A stretch of DNA of 64,000 nt, taken from NCBI RefSeq assembly GCF_041714655.1, contig NZ_CP168219.1:2542001-2606000 (forward strand), in the 5' to 3' direction. Source of the stretch: Pseudoroseicyclus_A sp041714655. Lineage in GTDB: Bacteria > Pseudomonadota > Alphaproteobacteria > Rhodobacterales > Rhodobacteraceae. Positions 60,463 through 64,000 of this stretch are shown here, piece after piece. A program made the translations under genes and the position numbers. The notes under the pieces are model-generated. The model was not told the origin of the DNA and did no database searches. It saw only the letters and a list, made by a program, of their open reading frames with translations. How positions within the stretch are numbered: the first letter of the stretch is position 1; every line of letters begins with the position of its first letter.

Positions 60463-60646
60463 GGCCAGGTTGACCAATGCCCTCGCAGCTTGGGCGGAGG
60501 CCGGCCTCGAGGTCGGCGCGCTGCGGGTACTTGCAGACGGTTCCTTTCAAATCGAGACGCCCGCAGCAGACCAGCAATCTGCGAAACCAGTTCCCGAATC
60601 GGAAGAGGTCGCGCACCCTCGTCCGAAGAAGTGGAAAACCAGGTGA
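60440..60646 (+). CDS. small protein upstream of integrase (68 aa)
   Basis: Begins MPSATPSKARLTNALAAWAE; continues AGLEVGALRVLADGSFQIET and ends in a basic Pro/Lys tail (HPRPKKWKTR). Small genes of this type often sit just before integrases in alphaproteobacterial prophages and could serve as excision factors, but no HTH is evident. It overlaps the methyltransferase-like gene by 23 nt, and its stop is 5 nt before the integrase ATG. Confidence 0.55.
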   Translation: MPSATPSKARLTNALAAWAEAGLEVGALRVLADGSFQIETPAADQQSAKPVPESEEVAHPRPKKWKTR

Positions 60647-60651
60647 ACGAG

Positions 60652-61731
60652 ATGCGTGTCGACTTCCCCGGCCTGCTTATCGAACGGCACCGTAATGGCA
60701 GCCTCCGCTACCGGGTGCGGGTTGAGGGTCGGAAGGCCGAGCGCATCCGGATCCCGGTCTCACCGGATCACCCCGATTTCGCTAACTACTACTACGCCGG
60801 GCGCACAGGCGAAGTGTGGAAGCCGCCACGCCCGGAAGCTGTCGATCGATCTCTCGATTGGCTCTGCCAGAAGTATCTTGGACACCTCGAGGCAATGGTT
60901 GACGCCGGCCAGATGTCGGCTGCGACGCTCCGGCAGCGTCGGAGCGTCCTAACACGGCTCTGTGACCACACGGATGAAGATGGCGAACGCTATGGCGACT
61001 TCGACATGGATGCCCCCGCCGGCGCCTTTGTGCGGGTCCGCGACGCCTGGGCGCGAAGGCCCGGCGCGGCAGACAACCTGATCAAATCGGTGCGGGCGGT
61101 CTACAAGTGGGCAATGGAGCGCGACGAGATCGGCCACAACCCGGCCGCAGGCATCGGCCCGATTAACACCAGCCCGAAGGGTGGGGCCAAGCCTTGGACT
61201 GCCGCAGATCTCCGCAAGTTCAAGGAGCACCACCTGCCAGGCACGACTGCGCACCTCTGGCTCACGCTGCAAGCCTTCACCGCCTGCAGGATTGGCGATG
61301 CCATATGGCTTGGTCGAGAGCAGGAGGCTATGCGGAATGGCGAGGTCTGGCTGGAATGGCAGCCGCGAAAGAAGGGGAGCGCGTTTGTTTCGATACCAAT
61401 GCTGCCGCCGCTCCTAGCAGCGACCCGGGCATCAAAGGTCGTGGGGCCAGCCTACTTACTCCGAAGCACCGGTGCGCCATTTACGTCGAGCGAGGCACTG
61501 AGAGTGCAAGTGCAGCGTTGGTGCACCTCGGCAGGAATCCCAGGACGTTCCTCGCACGGCGTAAGAAAAGCGGTCGCCGAGCTGATGGCTGAAGCTGGAT
61601 GTTCGCAGCACCAGATCATGGCGGTGATGGCGCACACGCAAGCTAAGACGAGTGAAGTCTATACTAGAGGCGTGGCTCGGCGGCTACTGGCTGCAGATGG
61701 AGTGAAGGCGCTGGCAGGATTGGAGTGGTAA
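60652..61731 (+). CDS. phage tyrosine-type site-specific integrase
   Basis: This 359-residue protein has an N-terminal arm/core-binding region (ATLRQRRSVLTRLCDHTDED) and a catalytic domain with the R-H-R-H-Y set: Arg in FTACRIGDAIWLG, His and Arg in SSHGVRKAVAELM, His in MAVMAHTQAKTSE and the nucleophile Tyr in EVYTRGVARR. It integrates and excises the prophage. ATG 60652 sits behind AGGTGA; a GTG at 60643 overlapping the previous stop is an alternative start. It lies at the right end of the prophage. Confidence 0.93.
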   Translation: MRVDFPGLLIERHRNGSLRYRVRVEGRKAERIRIPVSPDHPDFANYYYAGRTGEVWKPPRPEAVDRSLDWLCQKYLGHLEAMVDAGQMSAATLRQRRSVLTRLCDHTDEDGERYGDFDMDAPAGAFVRVRDAWARRPGAADNLIKSVRAVYKWAMERDEIGHNPAAGIGPINTSPKGGAKPWTAADLRKFKEHHLPGTTAHLWLTLQAFTACRIGDAIWLGREQEAMRNGEVWLEWQPRKKGSAFVSIPMLPPLLAATRASKVVGPAYLLRSTGAPFTSSEALRVQVQRWCTSAGIPGRSSHGVRKAVAELMAEAGCSQHQIMAVMAHTQAKTSEVYTRGVARRLLAADGVKALAGLEW

Positions 61732-62177
61732 GACATCGACCTTCGGCCTCTCTTGCCCTTCAGACTGCTGCCTGGTGAATGAAGGTTGCAGCACGATGCT
61801 ACCGCGCAAGGGGGGTGTTTGCCTCGATGGTTCGCAACCCTTCCCCAACGTTCGATCAGCAGCGTCGGCGCGCCCCTCACGACCCTGAGCGGACGTTCAA
61901 TTCCTCTCTCTGACTCAGGCGTTCCCGGCCCGAAACCGCCGTTCGGCCCCCTGCTTGGTCGCAGTCGCTCCCGGCCCATCGCGGACCTTCGCCAAGTCGC
62001 AGAAGATTCATCGCAAGTCACCATAGCCGCCGTTCATTCGTCCCGCGGCGACGGTTTCTTTGAGCTTAAGGACCGACCCGCAGACGCGCGGCGACCACGA
62101 TCGATGACCTTGATCCGAAGCGCTATTGCTCCCAGCTTCAAGCCGGCATTCGATGGCAGGCGAAGAGGGCCGGTAAG
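61732..62177. other. region between integrase and S8 peptidase gene, probably containing attR
   Basis: No convincing gene is seen in about 446 nt. The prophage right attachment site should lie here because the integrase is the outermost phage gene. I compared it by eye with the left boundary (32.4-32.9 kb) and with the tRNA-Tyr 3' end and saw no clear long repeat. Confidence 0.4.
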
Positions 62178-64000
62178 TCAAACTTGCACGACCGTCTGAG
62201 CCGCTACCAAGGCATCGATCGCGACCTGAACCTCCGCATATAGCTCAGTGTCCAGGTCTTCAGCATCTATTTCCACGATCAACGAATAGCGAACGGAGGG
62301 TAGACCCCCAGCCAATATTTTTTTCGACTTCCACCATCCGGTAACCGGGTGAACGGCCAAGAGATTACGTCGCGCGAGATCTGACGCCTTGCACTTCAGT
62401 TGATCAATATGAAGCGATCCGACATGGCGTCGATTGCTGCCGTAGTCCCAAAGATCTTCCTCGTCGCTTGCGGGACCATCCGGTTTCTCTGCCGCCTTGC
62501 TGATCCGAGCCAAGAATTGGGCTTCACCCTCGTCAGCACGATTGAGTTGGAACCGCAGATTATGTGAAGCGTAACGATACCGTACGCCGCGCGACGCTTC
62601 TGACGGGTTCGGGGCAATAAAGCTGCTGAGAGCCACACGTAATGTCACATCGGCACTCCCGAGCGCGCGCAAAGCCTCGACGGGCCATGGCAGGGCGAAG
62701 AGCTTCAGCTCATTGTGTACGTCGCCGCCTGTCTTTTCTGAGATCCCATATGGGGTAATCGTGTCTTCCACGATGAGGGTCAGCGCGTTTGACGCACTGC
62801 GGCGAGCGCGAGCCATGTCGGGAACACCAAACCCATATCTCTGGAAGAGCGGCGTGTAATGCCCCTTGTTCGCCTGCGCCGGCAGATGTGCTCGCATCTG
62901 CTGCGTCCATCGTGCCGAGGACACATAGAGACCGCGAACCGTCTCGGGCCAAAGCGTCGGATAATCCGACCAGAGCTCGGTCACATCTTTGGCCGCAAGC
63001 GCCGTCGCGGCGCTGGTGTCGGAGGTGAACGTGAAGGATCGAACCGGAAAATTATGATGTGTCGAAAGGAGAGACAGCCATCCGTGCCGCATCGGTGGCG
63101 GCATGGCACTTAGCGCCCAGTTCCCGCCCTCGAGGACAACATCCGGCTTGTTGGGCCAATGGGAGGACCACGACGCGGTTCGCGACGCCGGCGAAAGATC
63201 TCCGAACGGTGCGAGAGCTTCCGCCGGTTCGCCGTCTGGCAGAACGGTCTTCTCGGTATAGGCGCCGACAGACAGCGCGTTCCAAGCCTGGGCCGGCGAC
63301 TCGATCTCGTTGTCCTCGTGATCGCATCGATCAAGATAGCTTCCTGCGCCAAAGGTGAAGTTGTCAGTATTCCCCGCCGAAACTAGCACCAGACGCCGCT
63401 GTCGGATCTCTCCTGACACGCCAGCCGCCAGCTGATCGACCTCCGTCGACCAGGAGGTCGGCGCGCCGTCATGCGGCGTGTCCTCACCGGTCGTCGTCGT
63501 CATTGTGAAAGTACGGCGGCGGGGGCCGACCAGCTCGACCGCATTTATCGCATGTCTTGTCACCGCGCCGAGGAGATGATGCGGGTTCACTCCTGCATCA
63601 GGCAGCAGCTTCACGGATTCCAGACGGTTCACGACTGAAACCGGGTTCGCCTGGTGCAGTTTAGGCGTCAGATCGCCAAAGAGCGCCAGGCCCCCCATCT
63701 CCGTGCCATGGCCCTTCACGTCCTCCAATCCCCAGGCCGGGTTGGCGGTATGTCTATCGCCCGGACTGAGCGCGGGCTGAAGGAGAGGATGCGCCCGACT
63801 GACGCCGGTATCCATAAGCGTAACGTAGCCAGGATCGGGATTGTCGGTATAGGTCGTCCGGCCCGCGAGCTCGTCGACCCACTGCGCCTGTTCGGCCACC
63901 GGCAAGCCGTCGAAGAAATCTGCGGTGATGGTCGGAGCGGCAAGGGCGCGCACGCCACCGAGTCGGCGGACGGCTTGGGCGAGCTGATTGCGATCGGCCT
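62178..64000 (-). CDS. subtilisin-like S8 family peptidase, IetS-like (N-terminus outside window)
   Basis: The frame is open to the window edge (ADRNQLAQAVRRLGG before the first in-window GTG), so the 5' end is missing; 607 residues are visible. Catalytic elements of the S8 family are present: Asp in GYVTLMDTGVSRAHPLL, His in VKGHGTEMGGLAL, Asn in LVSAGNTDNF and Ser in FTSDTSAATALAAKDVTE. The long C-terminal region is characteristic of the large bacterial subtilases paired with an AAA ATPase (IetA) in IetAS systems, linked to plasmid incompatibility and phage defence. The partner would be expected upstream, beyond 64000, so the IetS assignment is an inference. Confidence 0.8.
   Translation of the reverse strand, partial: ADRNQLAQAVRRLGGVRALAAPTITADFFDGLPVAEQAQWVDELAGRTTYTDNPDPGYVTLMDTGVSRAHPLLQPALSPGDRHTANPAWGLEDVKGHGTEMGGLALFGDLTPKLHQANPVSVVNRLESVKLLPDAGVNPHHLLGAVTRHAINAVELVGPRRRTFTMTTTTGEDTPHDGAPTSWSTEVDQLAAGVSGEIRQRRLVLVSAGNTDNFTFGAGSYLDRCDHEDNEIESPAQAWNALSVGAYTEKTVLPDGEPAEALAPFGDLSPASRTASWSSHWPNKPDVVLEGGNWALSAMPPPMRHGWLSLLSTHHNFPVRSFTFTSDTSAATALAAKDVTELWSDYPTLWPETVRGLYVSSARWTQQMRAHLPAQANKGHYTPLFQRYGFGVPDMARARRSASNALTLIVEDTITPYGISEKTGGDVHNELKLFALPWPVEALRALGSADVTLRVALSSFIAPNPSEASRGVRYRYASHNLRFQLNRADEGEAQFLARISKAAEKPDGPASDEEDLWDYGSNRRHVGSLHIDQLKCKASDLARRNLLAVHPVTGWWKSKKILAGGLPSVRYSLIVEIDAEDLDTELYAEVQVAIDALVAAQTVVQV

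Larger units (their letters stand above)
32884..61731. mobile_element. siphovirus-like prophage
   Basis: A continuous block of phage genes: lysis, tail, tape measure, capsid, portal, terminase, replication, Cro/CI switch, early operon and tyrosine integrase. All head, tail and replication genes read leftward; the switch and integrase module reads rightward. Head genes follow the lambda order (terminase A-type, W, B-type portal, protease/capsid). No essential gene is obviously broken. Exact ends are unknown because no attachment repeats were recognised; the limits given are the outermost phage-like genes. Confidence 0.9.

Noticed and set aside
32826..61800. Prophage attachment repeats
   Set aside because: Compared the left boundary, tRNA-Tyr 3' end and sequence after the integrase by eye; only short chance matches were found, so no att site is claimed.

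Overview
The window is visibly GC-rich DNA from an alphaproteobacterium, most likely a member of the Rhodobacterales (Paracoccaceae/Roseobacteraceae). This is inferred from the murA-DUF2948 pair, the dispersed hisB-hisH / hisA / hisF-hisE blocks, a TAXI-type TRAP transporter, many TGATG/ATGA gene overlaps and the style of the intergenic hairpins. No rRNA genes or CRISPR arrays were seen.

Left part (1-32 kb, host chromosome with acquired pieces). A DUF2948 gene (cut by the window edge), murA and a 57-residue gene lead into a compact locus that I consider the most interesting object here. Three tandem paralogous 52-55 residue peptides sit directly upstream of a putative alpha-ketoglutarate/HExxH peptide hydroxylase, with a divergently transcribed ATP-grasp protein beside them (2079-4893). 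This looks like an undescribed ribosomally made, post-translationally modified peptide (RiPP) system. tRNA-Thr follows, with a roughly 0.6 kb remnant island bounded by a copy of the tRNA 3' end. Next come an MBOAT/SGNH O-acetylation pair, a TAXI-TRAP transporter operon interrupted by a sulfotransferase gene, a catabolic operon of two FAH-fold proteins plus an acyl-CoA ligase, and the histidine genes interleaved with other small genes. A transglutaminase-like exported protein, a CoA-binding protein, RlmB and tRNA-Tyr close this part. Convergent gene pairs here share a family of AT-rich hairpins and a GC-rich dispersed intergenic element. Downstream of tRNA-Tyr, a region of clearly lower GC holds a double-domain sulfotransferase and an RTX-tagged secreted glycosidase, and looks acquired.

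Middle and right part (about 32.9-61.7 kb): an apparently intact siphovirus-like prophage. The late genes all read leftward: small and large terminase, gpW-like joiner, lambda-B-type portal, fused ClpP-like protease/major capsid protein, decoration protein, head-tail and tail proteins, tape measure, tail fibre, then endolysin and holin-like genes. The replication module (P4-type primase-helicase and a toprim primase) adjoins an array of 9-bp iteron-like repeats that is a candidate origin. A Cro/CI-type switch has three copies of a 19-bp operator and two matching TTGACA promoters. A rightward early operon ends in a tyrosine integrase at 61.7 kb. I could not identify the attachment repeats.

Right edge (62.2-64 kb): a truncated subtilisin-like (S8) peptidase of the type paired with an AAA ATPase in IetAS-like systems. 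This suggests a defence or plasmid-stability locus next to the prophage integration point.
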